NCBI RefSeq assembly: GCF_034522235.1
Contig: NZ_JAXHLN010000003.1
Location: forward strand, 62,001-126,000
Source: Thiohalophilus sp.
Lineage (GTDB): Bacteria; Pseudomonadota; Gammaproteobacteria; UBA6429; Thiohalophilaceae
Length of the DNA: 64,000 bases
Direction of reading: 5' to 3'
The notes under the pieces are model-generated. The model saw nothing but the letters and a program-made list of their open reading frames with translations. It was not told where the DNA came from and ran no database searches. This document shows, one piece after another, positions 37,131 to 46,262 of the stretch; within the stretch, counting starts at the first letter, position 1, and each line of letters begins with the position of its first letter. Made by a program: the position numbers and the translations under genes.

Positions 37131-38422
37131 TGAACGTCCGCCTTGCCTGCCTGCGGGTGCTGCAGCAGATCGTCCAGCACGGTCAGAACCTGGATACGGC
37201 CCTGGAAGAGATCATCCCGCAGCTGGATCAGGCCCGCGATCAAGGGCTGTTGCAGCACCTCTGCTACGGGGTAATGCGCTGGTATCCGCAACTCGAATTT
37301 CTGCTCGGACAACTGCTGCACAAACCGCTGAAGAAAAAAGACGCCGATCTGCGTCTGCTGCTGTTGCTGGGACTGTATCAGTTACGTTTCAGCCGGATCC
37401 CGGCCCATGCGGCGGTGGGCGAGACCGTCGCCGTGACCCAAAGCCTCAACAAGGCCTGGGCGCGCGGCATGGTCAATGCGGTACTGCGCAATTATCAACG
37501 CCAGCAACCTCAACTCGAGACTAAACTGACGCAGGACGCCCCGGCTCGCACTGCCCATCCCGCCTGGCTGCTGACCCACCTGCAGCAGGCCTGGCCCGGG
37601 CAGTGGCCGGCGATCGTCGAGGCCAACAACACCCAGGCACCGATGAGCCTGCGGGTCAATCAGCGTCAGGTCTCCCGCGACACCTATATAAAGCGTCTGG
37701 CCGCGGCCGGGCTCGAAGCCCGTGCCGGCGACAGCGGCGTGATTCTCGCCGACCCCTGCCCGGTGGAACAGCTGCCCGGCTTTGCCGAGGGGCATATCTC
37801 GGTCCAGGATATCGCCGCTCAGCTGGCCGCGCCGCTGCTGGATCCCCAACCCGGCGAACGGATCCTCGATGCCTGCGCCGCACCCGGGGGCAAGACCGCG
37901 CATTTGCTCGAACAGCAGCCCGACGTACAGGAGCTGGTCGCCCTGGACATCGAGCCATCTCGCCTGCAGCGGATCGCACAGAACCTGACGCGGCAGAACC
38001 TGCACGCGACACTGCTGGAGGGCGATGCCGCCCGGCCACAGAGCTGGTGGGACGGCCGGCTTTTCGATCGCATCTTGCTCGATGCGCCGTGCAGCGCCAC
38101 CGGCGTCATTCGCCGCCATCCCGACATCAAACTGCACCGCCGTCAGAGTGATATCCCGACGCTGTGCGCCACACAACATGCTATGCTGTTAGCACTGTGG
38201 CCCCTGCTTAAACCGGGCGGCAGCCTGCTGTACGCCACCTGTTCGATCCTGCCGGAGGAAAATCGACAACAGGTGGAACATTTTCTGGCCGCCGTGGACA
38301 ATGCCCGGCACGATGCCCTGCCGACAGGCTGGGGACATGCTCAGTCGGCAGGGCAACAGATCTTGCCCGGCGAGGATGATATGGATGGTTTTTATTACGC
38401 ACGTCTGGTCAAGACAAGCTGA
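37130..38422 (+). CDS. rsmB: 16S rRNA m5C967 methyltransferase
   Basis: 430-aa SAM-dependent methyltransferase acting on C967 of 16S rRNA. It has a NusB-like N-terminal domain (about 1-140) and a Rossmann methyltransferase domain. The SAM site is LDACAAPGGKTAHLLE. The two catalytic cysteines are in DAPCSATGVIRRHPDI and YATCSILPEENRQQ. It overlaps fmt by 1 nt, and its 3' end overlaps the DUF4390 gene by 38 nt. Confidence 0.96.
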   Translation: MNVRLACLRVLQQIVQHGQNLDTALEEIIPQLDQARDQGLLQHLCYGVMRWYPQLEFLLGQLLHKPLKKKDADLRLLLLLGLYQLRFSRIPAHAAVGETVAVTQSLNKAWARGMVNAVLRNYQRQQPQLETKLTQDAPARTAHPAWLLTHLQQAWPGQWPAIVEANNTQAPMSLRVNQRQVSRDTYIKRLAAAGLEARAGDSGVILADPCPVEQLPGFAEGHISVQDIAAQLAAPLLDPQPGERILDACAAPGGKTAHLLEQQPDVQELVALDIEPSRLQRIAQNLTRQNLHATLLEGDAARPQSWWDGRLFDRILLDAPCSATGVIRRHPDIKLHRRQSDIPTLCATQHAMLLALWPLLKPGGSLLYATCSILPEENRQQVEHFLAAVDNARHDALPTGWGHAQSAGQQILPGEDDMDGFYYARLVKTS

Positions 38423-38996
38423 GACCGCAACACCGGAGCCCGTCCGCTGGCTGCGCTATCTGCTGCTCGTGACCGCTCTAGGCACTTCCAATCCCGCCGC
38501 AGCCGATAACGGTTTTGCAATCCGCTCGGCAGAGCTGACCCTGCGTGATATGGTCTATCACCTGGATGCCCGCATCGACTACCGCCTGTCGCGGGAAGCC
38601 GTCAATGCGGTCAAAAACGGGGTACCGCTGATCATCGCCCTCGATATCCGGGTGGATCGCAAGCGCGTCTGGTGGCTGGACAAGGAGCTGGCCACCCTGA
38701 CCCAGAACTACCTGCTGCTCTATCACGCGCTGACCGAAAAATACGTGATTCACAACCTCAACAGCGGTATTCAGGAAAACTACAGCAATCTGGACACCGC
38801 CCTCTGGTCGCTCGGTCAGGTCAATGACCTGCCCCTGATTGACGCCAACCTGCTGGAGCCGGGCGCCGAATACGGCATCGACCTGCGTGCCCGACTGGAT
38901 ATCGAATCCCTGCCGGCACCCATGCGACCACTGGCCTATATTTCAAGTGACTGGCAACTGCAAAGCGACTGGTACTCATGGTCATTGGCTCGCTGA
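38385..38996 (+). CDS. DUF4390 exported protein
   Basis: About 203-aa protein. The ATG at 38385, inside the rsmB 3' end, is preceded by GAGG and gives an N-terminus with a hydrophobic signal (VRWLRYLLLVTALGTSNPAA) before a mature FAIRSAELTLRDMVYHLDAR. This matches DUF4390, a family lying between rsmB and ntrY in many beta- and gammaproteobacteria. It is likely periplasmic and of unknown role, possibly linked to NtrY sensing. The frame is open to 38301, but those codons lie inside rsmB. It overlaps ntrY by 19 nt. Confidence 0.88.
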   Translation: MVFITHVWSRQAETATPEPVRWLRYLLLVTALGTSNPAAADNGFAIRSAELTLRDMVYHLDARIDYRLSREAVNAVKNGVPLIIALDIRVDRKRVWWLDKELATLTQNYLLLYHALTEKYVIHNLNSGIQENYSNLDTALWSLGQVNDLPLIDANLLEPGAEYGIDLRARLDIESLPAPMRPLAYISSDWQLQSDWYSWSLAR

Positions 38997-41227
38997 TTCG
39001 CAAGCTGTTCTCCGGCAGCGCACCGATCATTATTCTGTTCGCCCTGCTGCTGACCTCGCTCTATCTGATGAGCGGCGCTACGCACAACTCGGCGCTGTTC
39101 GGCGAGCTCTACTCGCTGATGCTTGGCGTCAATATTATCGCGATACTCTTGTTGCTGGTTCTGATCGGCAAAAGCCTGTGGCAACTGATACAGCAATACC
39201 GAAGGAAGGATACGGGTACCCGGCTTACCGCCCGCCTGGTCGTCATGTTTGTCATTCTCTCGGTCACGCCGGTGTCGGTGGTCTATTACTTCTCACTCGA
39301 CTTTATCAAGCGCGGCATCGACAGTTGGTTCGATGTGCGGGTCGAGAATGCATTGAACGATGCACTGGAACTGAGCCAGGCGTCACTGGGCGTGCGCATG
39401 CGCGAGTTACTGCGCGAGACCCAGAACCTGAGCAGTGAGCTGGTTAATACGCCCAACAACCTCGCCGCGCTGAAGCTGAATGAAATCCATCAAAGTACCG
39501 ACGCCTCCGAACTGACCCTGTTCTCGCGCAACGGCCGCATCATCGCCTCCAGCAACCTGGAGTCGACCCAGCTGTTGCCGGCCCGACTGGATGACACCAC
39601 CCTGCACATGCTGCGCCAGGGTAACGATGACATCGGCCTGGTCCCGATCAAGGACAGTGGCCTGCACTTTCGGGCCGCGGTGACCCTGCCCGGACCCGAT
39701 GCGGTCACCGAACCGCGCATCCTGCAGGCCCTGTTTCCGGTGAACGAGCGTATCAATACTCTGGCCGACAGCGTGCAGTCGGCGTTCGGCCAGTACCGGG
39801 AAGTGGCTTATCTGCGCACGCCACTGAAATACAGCTTTATTCTCACCCTCTCGCTGGTATTGCTGCTGAGTATTCTGGTCGCCATCTGGGCGGCCTTTTA
39901 TGCGGCGCGACGCATGGTGCAACCCATCTACGATCTGGTGGAGGGCACGCGCGAAGTGGCCGCCGGCAACTACGACAAACGGTTGCCCCTGCCCGGTAAG
40001 GATGAGCTCGGCTTTCTGGTTCGCTCGTTCAACGAGATGACCCACAAGATCGCCATTGCCCAGCAACAGGCCCAGCAAAGTCAACAGCAACTGGAAGCCC
40101 AGCACGCCTATCTGGAGGCGGTGCTCGCCAATCTCTCCTCCGGTGTGTTGACCCTGGATAACCAGCACACGCTGAATACCCACAACCTGGCTGCCAGCCA
40201 GATCCTGAATCTCGACCTGAGCCGTTATCAGGGCGCGCGACTGGATACGCTGGCCGACGCCGAACCCGCCACCCGGCAACTGGTCGACGCGATCGCCCAG
40301 TATCTCGATGCCGGCGAACAGGAATGGCAGGAGCAGGTTACCCTGTTCGGTCCCAACGGCCGCAAGGTGTTGATGTGTCGCGGCACCCCGCTGCCCGACA
40401 GCAGCGATCGCGAAAGCGGCAGTATTATCGTCTTCGACGACATTACCGCGCTGATTCAGGCCCAACGCAATGCGGCCTGGGGCGAAGTCGCCCGGCGCCT
40501 GGCCCATGAAATCAAAAATCCGTTAACCCCCATTCAGCTGGCTGCCGAACGCCTGCGTCACAAGTATCTGAAAACAATGCCGCAAGACGATGCCGACGTG
40601 CTGGACCGTTCCACCCACACCATCGTCCAGCAGGTCGAGGCGCTCAAGGAGATGGTCAAGGCGTTCTCCGACTATGCCCGTATGCCGGAGCTGCAACTGG
40701 AAACGCTGGATTTGAACACGATCATTGACGAAGTCCTCGATCTCTATCGCACCAGCAATAACCAGATCCGCTTCACCTTGAAGCTGGATCCCAGCATGCC
40801 GCGCATCGAAGCCGATGCCGGCCGCCTGCGTCAGGTGCTGCACAACCTGTTCAAAAACGCGCTGGAAGCGATGGACTATGCCAGGGGCTCCAGGCTTCGA
40901 GTCACCACGAAGTGCGCTCATGAGCAGAGCTGCCGCTATGTGGAACTGAAAATCGAGGACAGTGGCCCGGGCATCCCCGATCAGCTGTTTGATCAGTTAT
41001 TCGACCCTTATGTCACCACCAAACCCCGCGGCAGTGGTCTGGGGCTGGCCATTGTGAAAAAGATCGTCGAAGAGCACGGCGGCATGTTATGGGCGGAGAA
41101 CAGCCCCACAGGGGGTGCCACGATTATTATCCGCCTGCCGGTGGTTTCCTCCGGCGGTGAAATAAGCGATACAATGGAGCTTGACTCCGAACAATCGATT
41201 AACCGCGATGATGATGCAGCCGCCTGA
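38978..41227 (+). CDS. ntrY: NtrY-type membrane sensor histidine kinase
   Basis: 749-aa sensor. Three hydrophobic helices occur in the first ~105 residues and another near 285-310 (FILTLSLVLLLSILVAIWAA). A HAMP segment follows (RRMVQPIYDLVEGTREVAAG), then a PAS-like domain near HAYLEAVLANLSSGVLTLDN. The HisKA box is RRLAHEIKNPLTPIQLAAER and the ATPase motifs are DSGPGIPDQLFDQ and GSGLGLAIVKKIVEEHGG. It looks catalytically complete. Start ATG 38978 overlaps DUF4390 and its stop overlaps ntrX. NtrYX systems respond to nitrogen or redox/respiratory cues depending on the species. Confidence 0.95.
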   Translation: MVIGSLIRKLFSGSAPIIILFALLLTSLYLMSGATHNSALFGELYSLMLGVNIIAILLLLVLIGKSLWQLIQQYRRKDTGTRLTARLVVMFVILSVTPVSVVYYFSLDFIKRGIDSWFDVRVENALNDALELSQASLGVRMRELLRETQNLSSELVNTPNNLAALKLNEIHQSTDASELTLFSRNGRIIASSNLESTQLLPARLDDTTLHMLRQGNDDIGLVPIKDSGLHFRAAVTLPGPDAVTEPRILQALFPVNERINTLADSVQSAFGQYREVAYLRTPLKYSFILTLSLVLLLSILVAIWAAFYAARRMVQPIYDLVEGTREVAAGNYDKRLPLPGKDELGFLVRSFNEMTHKIAIAQQQAQQSQQQLEAQHAYLEAVLANLSSGVLTLDNQHTLNTHNLAASQILNLDLSRYQGARLDTLADAEPATRQLVDAIAQYLDAGEQEWQEQVTLFGPNGRKVLMCRGTPLPDSSDRESGSIIVFDDITALIQAQRNAAWGEVARRLAHEIKNPLTPIQLAAERLRHKYLKTMPQDDADVLDRSTHTIVQQVEALKEMVKAFSDYARMPELQLETLDLNTIIDEVLDLYRTSNNQIRFTLKLDPSMPRIEADAGRLRQVLHNLFKNALEAMDYARGSRLRVTTKCAHEQSCRYVELKIEDSGPGIPDQLFDQLFDPYVTTKPRGSGLGLAIVKKIVEEHGGMLWAENSPTGGATIIIRLPVVSSGGEISDTMELDSEQSINRDDDAAA

Positions 41228-42641
41228 ATCCGCCGCCCCTGATCCGACACAGCAGCCTGACACCTCGGCTGCCAGGCCCTATATTCTGGTCGTCGATGAC
41301 GAGCCGGATATTCGTCAGCTGTTGCGAGAGATCCTTGAGGATGAAGGCTATACTGTCGCGGTTGCCGAAAACGGCGAAGCCGCGCGCCAACAACACCGTC
41401 AACGCAGACCGGATCTGATTCTGCTGGATATCTGGATGCCGGACATCGATGGTATCACCCTGCTCAAGGAGTGGAAGGATGATAACCAACTTGGCACCCC
41501 GGTGATCATGATGTCCGGCCATGGCACGGTTGAAACCGCTGTCGAGGCCACCCGCCTGGGCGCTTATGACTTTATCGAAAAGCCGATCTCCCTGGCCAAG
41601 CTGTTATTGACCATCGAACACGCCCTGGAAACAGACAAACTGCAGCGCGAAAACCAGGGGCTGCGTCGGCACAGTCTGCTGGTGCACGAACCGATCGGCA
41701 AAAGCGCTGCCATGCAGACACTGCGGGATCAACTACGGCGCATCGCGGAACATGACAGCTGGGTATTAATGAGTGGCGAACCGGGCTGCGGGATTCATAT
41801 CGCCGCACGCTATCTACATGATGCCAGCAACCGGCGCGATCGCCCCTTTATCGACGTCAATGTCGCCGGTCTGAACCCCGATAATGCCGCGCACGAACTG
41901 TTCGGCTCTGAAAAGAACGGCCTGGTTCATTACGGCTTGCTGGAACAAGCCAGTGGCGGGACGCTGATGTTGTATGATATTGCCGAAATGGATTCGGCCA
42001 CCCAGGCCAAGCTCTATTCCGCCCTTGATGCACAGAGTTTTTATCGAACCGGCGGGACCCAACCCATCGAATTGCACGCGCGCATCATCGCAGCCACCCA
42101 CTACGATCTGGAACAGCGGGTGGCCGACGGCCTGTTCCGCAAAGATATGTTTTATCTGCTAAACGTGGTACCGGTGCGTATCCCCGCCTTACGCGAACAT
42201 CGTGAAGATGTCCCTGATTTGCTTAATTTCTTTACCAACCAGCTGGTCGACCTGGAAAAATTACCTTACCGCAAGTTCACAATGGCGGCCCAGAATCGAC
42301 TACGCAACTACGACTGGCCGGGTAACCTGCGCGAGTTGACCAACCTGATTCAGCGACTTCTTATTGTCGGCTCGGGCCACGAGATCGATGTCGATGAGAT
42401 TGACGCCACCCTGGGCGAAGGCGACACAACAACTAACAAACGTGAGGTTGAGGTCAATTATGACCTACCACTTCGCGAAGCACGTGAACAGTTCGAACGT
42501 GATTACCTGGAGTATCAGTTACGCAAAGCACATGGCAGTGTCGGCAAGGTAGCCCGGGCGGTCGGGCTGGAACGTACCCATCTATATCGCAAACTGCGTG
42601 CACTGGGGATTGATCCAAAAAATATCACTCATGATGGGTAA
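41208..42641 (+). CDS. ntrX: NtrX-type response regulator with degenerate AAA+ domain
   Basis: About 477-aa regulator starting at one of three ATGs (41208, 41211, 41214) inside the ntrY 3' end. The receiver domain is intact (ILVVDDEPDIRQLL, phospho-Asp in LILLDIWMPDIDG, Lys in DFIEKP). The central AAA+ domain is degraded. The Walker A reads GEPGCGIHI with no Lys. The GAFTGA loop is absent between LFGSEKNG and GLLEQ. Walker B is TLMLYDI instead of the usual TLFLDEI, and sensor I reads AATH rather than AATN. The C-terminal Fis-type helix-turn-helix is intact (HGSVGKVARAVGLERTHLYR). It should therefore be phosphorylated and bind DNA, but not hydrolyse ATP or open sigma-54 promoters. Confidence 0.93.
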   Translation: MMMQPPESAAPDPTQQPDTSAARPYILVVDDEPDIRQLLREILEDEGYTVAVAENGEAARQQHRQRRPDLILLDIWMPDIDGITLLKEWKDDNQLGTPVIMMSGHGTVETAVEATRLGAYDFIEKPISLAKLLLTIEHALETDKLQRENQGLRRHSLLVHEPIGKSAAMQTLRDQLRRIAEHDSWVLMSGEPGCGIHIAARYLHDASNRRDRPFIDVNVAGLNPDNAAHELFGSEKNGLVHYGLLEQASGGTLMLYDIAEMDSATQAKLYSALDAQSFYRTGGTQPIELHARIIAATHYDLEQRVADGLFRKDMFYLLNVVPVRIPALREHREDVPDLLNFFTNQLVDLEKLPYRKFTMAAQNRLRNYDWPGNLRELTNLIQRLLIVGSGHEIDVDEIDATLGEGDTTTNKREVEVNYDLPLREAREQFERDYLEYQLRKAHGSVGKVARAVGLERTHLYRKLRALGIDPKNITHDG

Positions 42642-42704
42642 TCCATCAATAAACGTTTTACAATTCCTCCATACAGCCAATAACAAGTACAATACTGGAT
42701 TTTT

Positions 42705-44078
42705 ATGAAAATCATCATCCTCGGGGCCGGACAGGTGGGCAGTTCCCTGGCAGAAAATCTTGCCAGTGAAGCCAACGATATCACCCTGATCGATCAGCGC
42801 GAAGAGGTATTGCAGGGCCTGCAGGACCGGCTGGATCTGCGTACCGTGGTCGGCCACGCCTCCTATCCCGAAGTGTTGCAGCGCGCCGGCGCGGATGATG
42901 CCGACATGCTGATTGCCGTGACCGACAGTGATGAAACCAACATGATCGCCTGTCAGATCGCCTATACGATCTTCCATACGCCGACCAAAATCGCCCGGGT
43001 CCGGGCCCTGGAATACCTGAAACACAAGAATCTGTTCAGTCCGACAGCCTTGCCCATCGATGTGCTGATCAGCCCCGAACAGTTGATCACCAATTATGTA
43101 CAAAGCCTGATCAACCATCCCGGCGCCCTGCAAGTCCTCGACTTTGCGGACGGGCTGGTGCAACTGGTCGGCGTTCGCGCCTATTACGGCGGCCCGCTGG
43201 TCGGCCATGAACTGCGAACCCTGCGCAAACACATGCCCGCTATCGAGGCACGTGTCGCCGCCATCTACCGCCGTGGCCGACCGATTATCCCCGAAGGCCA
43301 CACGGTTATCGAGGCCGACGACGAAGTCTTCTTCATTGCCGCCAGCAAGAATATCCGCAAGGTCATGAGTGAACTGCGCCGCCTGGACAAACCCTACAAG
43401 CGCATCATGATTGTCGGCGGCGGCAATATCGGCAAGCGGGTAGCCCAGGCACTGGAACGCAATTACCAGGTCAAGCTGATCGATCACAATCCCGAGCGCA
43501 CCCGAATAATCTCCAATGAATTATCCCGAACCATGGTGCTATGCGGCGATGCCGCCGACGAGGAATTACTGCTGGAAGAGAACATCGATAAAACCGATGT
43601 CTTCTGTGCCCTGACCAATGATGATGAGGCCAATATCCTCTCATCCATGCTGGCCAAACGCCTTGGCGCGCGTAAGGCGATTACGCTAATCAACCGTGCC
43701 GCCTATGTGGATCTGATCCAGAGCGGCGAAATCGACATCGCCCTGTCACCGCAACAGTCTACCATTGGCAGTCTGCTGGCCCATGTACGTCGTGGTGACG
43801 TGGTCAAGGTCCATTCCCTGCGCCGTGGCGCGGCCGAGGCGATCGAGGCGATCGCCCATGGCGATATCAACACCTCGAAAGTCGTTGGTCGTAAAATCGA
43901 AGACCTGAAGCTTCCGCCCGGCACCACCATCGGCGCCATCGTCCGCAACAAGGAAGTCATCATTGCCCACCATGACACACTGATCGAATCCGATGACCAC
44001 GTCATTATGTTCCTGGTGGACAAAGCCCGTATCCCCGATGTCGAGCGCATGTTCCAGGTCAGCATCACATTCATTTAA
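42705..44078 (+). CDS. trkA: Trk potassium uptake regulator TrkA
   Basis: 457-aa cytoplasmic NAD(H)-binding regulator of TrkH. It is two repeats of RCK-N plus RCK-C: the first nucleotide site is [20 protein letters not shown] and the second is [20 protein letters not shown]. The C-terminal TrkA-C domain ends near [20 protein letters not shown]. It is 63 bp after ntrX on the same strand. The ntrX-trkA-trkH order is conserved in this bacterial group. Confidence 0.97.
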   Translation: MKIIILGAGQVGSSLAENLASEANDITLIDQREEVLQGLQDRLDLRTVVGHASYPEVLQRAGADDADMLIAVTDSDETNMIACQIAYTIFHTPTKIARVRALEYLKHKNLFSPTALPIDVLISPEQLITNYVQSLINHPGALQVLDFADGLVQLVGVRAYYGGPLVGHELRTLRKHMPAIEARVAAIYRRGRPIIPEGHTVIEADDEVFFIAASKNIRKVMSELRRLDKPYKRIMIVGGGNIGKRVAQALERNYQVKLIDHNPERTRIISNELSRTMVLCGDAADEELLLEENIDKTDVFCALTNDDEANILSSMLAKRLGARKAITLINRAAYVDLIQSGEIDIALSPQQSTIGSLLAHVRRGDVVKVHSLRRGAAEAIEAIAHGDINTSKVVGRKIEDLKLPPGTTIGAIVRNKEVIIAHHDTLIESDDHVIMFLVDKARIPDVERMFQVSITFI

Positions 44079-44086
44079 ATAACAAG

Positions 44087-44234
44087 GTACGAGTTACGAG
44101 GGACGAGTGACGAGGAACATGCAATTAATCCACTGCATCACCACAGCTCTATTTATAAGAACCGTCCGTAAACAAGGCAAATACCCCGTGCCTTTTGTTT
44201 ATCCTCGTCCCTCGTCCCTCGTCCCTCGTCCCTG
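44087..44234. repeat. Inverted heptamer arrays between trkA and trkH
   Basis: Left: GTACGAG, TTACGAG, GGACGAG, TGACGAG (44087-44114). Right: four perfect CCTCGTC units plus CCTG (44203-44234). The arms are complementary across an ~88-bp loop. The right array abuts the trkH start, whose ATG is only 10 nt away, so it occupies the place of the ribosome-binding region. Confidence 0.85.
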
Positions 44235-44243
44235 TTTTTGATT

Positions 44244-45698
44244 ATGCATCTGCTTGTTATACAACGCATCCTGGGTATTCTGCTGATGATCTTCAGCCTG
44301 GCAATGCTGCCACCGCTGGTGACCTCGGTGATCTATCTTGATGTAACCTTCGAGGCCTTCTTTTACAGTTTTGCGGTGATCCTCATCAGTGGCATTGTGC
44401 TCTGGCTGCCGGTCAAAAACCGCAAACAGGAATTGCGGACACGCGACGGTTTCCTGGTTGTCGCCTTATTCTGGACCACCCTGAGTCTGTTTGGTGCCAT
44501 TCCTTTCATTCTCGCACCTCAACCGGATATCTCCATCACGGACGCGATTTTCGAGTCCTTCTCTGGCCTGACAACCACCGGCTCGACCATTCTCACCGGC
44601 ATCGACACCTTGCCTGAATCCATTTTGTTCTATCGACAGCAGCTGCAATGGCTGGGCGGGATGGGGATCATCGTACTGGCGGTGGCCATCATGCCTATGC
44701 TTGGGATCGGCGGCATGCAGTTGTATCGCGCCGAAACCCCCGGCCCGGTCAAGGACACCAAGATCACCCCCCGCATCACCGAAACCGCCAAGGCACTGTG
44801 GTATATCTATTTGAGCCTGACTGTACTCTGTGCCGCAGGCTACTGGCTGGCGGGTATGAATCTGTTCGATGCGATTGGCCACAGTTTTTCCACCGTCGCA
44901 ATCGGTGGTTTTTCCACCCACGATGCCAGCATGGGCTATTTTATCGACAAGCCCATGATTGAGGTGGTGGCAATCATTTTCATGTTCTTATCCGGTATTA
45001 ACTTCGCCCTGCATTTTGCCGCCTGGCGCTATCGCTCAGTAGCATCTTACTTTGTTGATCCCGAATTCAGGGCTTATGTTCTTATCCTGCTAGTAGTTGC
45101 ATTGGTTACTGTATTTTACCTGTATTACGAGGGCGTCTTCGACGGCATCGAACGCAGCCTGCTGCATGGGATATTCCAGACCGTCTCCATCGGCACCACC
45201 ACCGGCTTCACCACCCACCAATATCATCTGTGGCCCGGCTTTTTGCCGGTGCTGCTGTTGTTCGTCAGTTTTGTCGGCGCCTGTGCCTGGTCCACCGGCG
45301 GCGGTATGAAGGTGATTCGCTTTCTGCTGCTAATCAAGCAGGGCTCACGCGAAATTATGCGGATTATTCATCCCAACGCCGTAATCCCCATCAAAATCGG
45401 CGGCAAACCTGTCTCCCCCCGGATCATTGATTCCATCTGGGGTTTCTTCTCCGCCTATGTGGCCGTGTTTGCTATTATGCTGCTGATCCTGATGATGACC
45501 GGACTGGATCAGATCACCGCCTTTTCCGCCGTCGCCGCCACCATGAACAACCTTGGTCCGGGGCTGGGTGAGGTGGGTAGCAACTATGCCTCTCTAAGCG
45601 ATAGCGCCAAATGGATTCTCTGTTTTGCCATGCTGCTCGGTCGCCTCGAAATCTTCACCCTGCTTGTTCTACTGACTCCCGCCTTCTGGCGCCGCTAA
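44244..45698 (+). CDS. trkH: Trk potassium transporter membrane subunit TrkH
   Basis: 484-aa K+ channel-like transporter with four M1-P-M2 repeats. Filter-loop sequences are visible in order: SGLTTTGSTILTG, STVAIGGFSTHDA, IGTTTGFTTHQYH and MNNLGPGLGEVGS, each with the key Gly. I use ATG 44244 (MHLLVIQRILGILLMI); a TTG lies two codons upstream. No clear Shine-Dalgarno is visible because a CCTCGTC array precedes it. It works with TrkA in osmotic and ionic balance. Confidence 0.96.
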   Translation: MHLLVIQRILGILLMIFSLAMLPPLVTSVIYLDVTFEAFFYSFAVILISGIVLWLPVKNRKQELRTRDGFLVVALFWTTLSLFGAIPFILAPQPDISITDAIFESFSGLTTTGSTILTGIDTLPESILFYRQQLQWLGGMGIIVLAVAIMPMLGIGGMQLYRAETPGPVKDTKITPRITETAKALWYIYLSLTVLCAAGYWLAGMNLFDAIGHSFSTVAIGGFSTHDASMGYFIDKPMIEVVAIIFMFLSGINFALHFAAWRYRSVASYFVDPEFRAYVLILLVVALVTVFYLYYEGVFDGIERSLLHGIFQTVSIGTTTGFTTHQYHLWPGFLPVLLLFVSFVGACAWSTGGGMKVIRFLLLIKQGSREIMRIIHPNAVIPIKIGGKPVSPRIIDSIWGFFSAYVAVFAIMLLILMMTGLDQITAFSAVAATMNNLGPGLGEVGSNYASLSDSAKWILCFAMLLGRLEIFTLLVLLTPAFWRR

Positions 45699-45699
45699 T

Positions 45700-45752
45700 C
45701 AAATATTCAAACAATCCAGAATTCAAAATTAAACATTCAAAATTCAAAATTT
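45700..45752. repeat. AT-rich heptamer array (ATTCAAA)
   Basis: After trkH, degenerate ATTCAAA units occur, the last part a clean 7-bp period (CATTCAAAATTCAAAATTTC). This is a different word from, but the same period as, the GACGAG arrays. Confidence 0.65.
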
Positions 45753-45814
45753 CCGCATGCTCTCTGCGGTAATACATTATTGTTTTTTGTTTTATCTCCC
45801 CCTATCCTTGTGCC

Positions 45815-46129
45815 ATGTCCATGATTAACAACCTCGAAAAAATGCTCACCGACGGCCAGGACAGTCTGTTGCTGCGGTTCGGGCTTGGCCAGGCCTACCT
45901 GAAGGAACAACAACCCGCCAACGCTATCCCACATCTACAGCGCGCCCTGCAGTTCGATGGTGACTACTCGGCCGCATGGAAACTGCTGGGCCAGGCCCAT
46001 GCCGACAGCGGCGATCACCAGCAGGCGATCGCCACCTATGAAAAGGGCATCGAAGTGGCGGAAAAGAAAGGCGACATGCAAGCCGCCAAGGAAATGCGGG
46101 TTTTTCTCAAGCGACTGCTGAAAGAGTAG
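45815..46129 (+). CDS. Small TPR protein
   Basis: 104-aa protein made of about two and a half tetratricopeptide repeats: LLLRFGLGQAYLKEQQPANA, then SAAWKLLGQAHADSGDHQQA and a following helix AIATYEKGIEVAEKKGD. It has no signal peptide, so it is probably cytoplasmic and mediates protein-protein contact. Partner unknown. It is the last gene with core-like base composition before the AT-richer accessory island. Confidence 0.85.
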   Translation: MSMINNLEKMLTDGQDSLLLRFGLGQAYLKEQQPANAIPHLQRALQFDGDYSAAWKLLGQAHADSGDHQQAIATYEKGIEVAEKKGDMQAAKEMRVFLKRLLKE

Positions 46130-46184
46130 GCTGTAGAATTAAAAATAAGTGTGCCAATCTGGCTGCTCTCGGCCAGGAGCAGAC

Positions 46185-46262
46185 ATTCAACGCCCACATA
46201 AAAGGCGCGAGCTTGCGAGCGTCCGTCGACCGAAGGGAGCGAAGTTAATGTGATTGTTAAGT
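46185..46262 (-). other. attC-like recombination site 1 (after the FRG gene)
   Basis: Read on the minus strand, this 78-bp block opens with ACTTAAC (fits RYYYAAC, and contains the TAA stop of the FRG gene) and closes with GTTGAAT (fits GTTRRRY). An imperfect palindrome lies between. GTTGAATGTCTGCTCCTGGCCG continues past the end, similar to the boundary at 48539. Length and arrangement match integron attC sites. The end boxes are only partly complementary. Confidence 0.55.
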
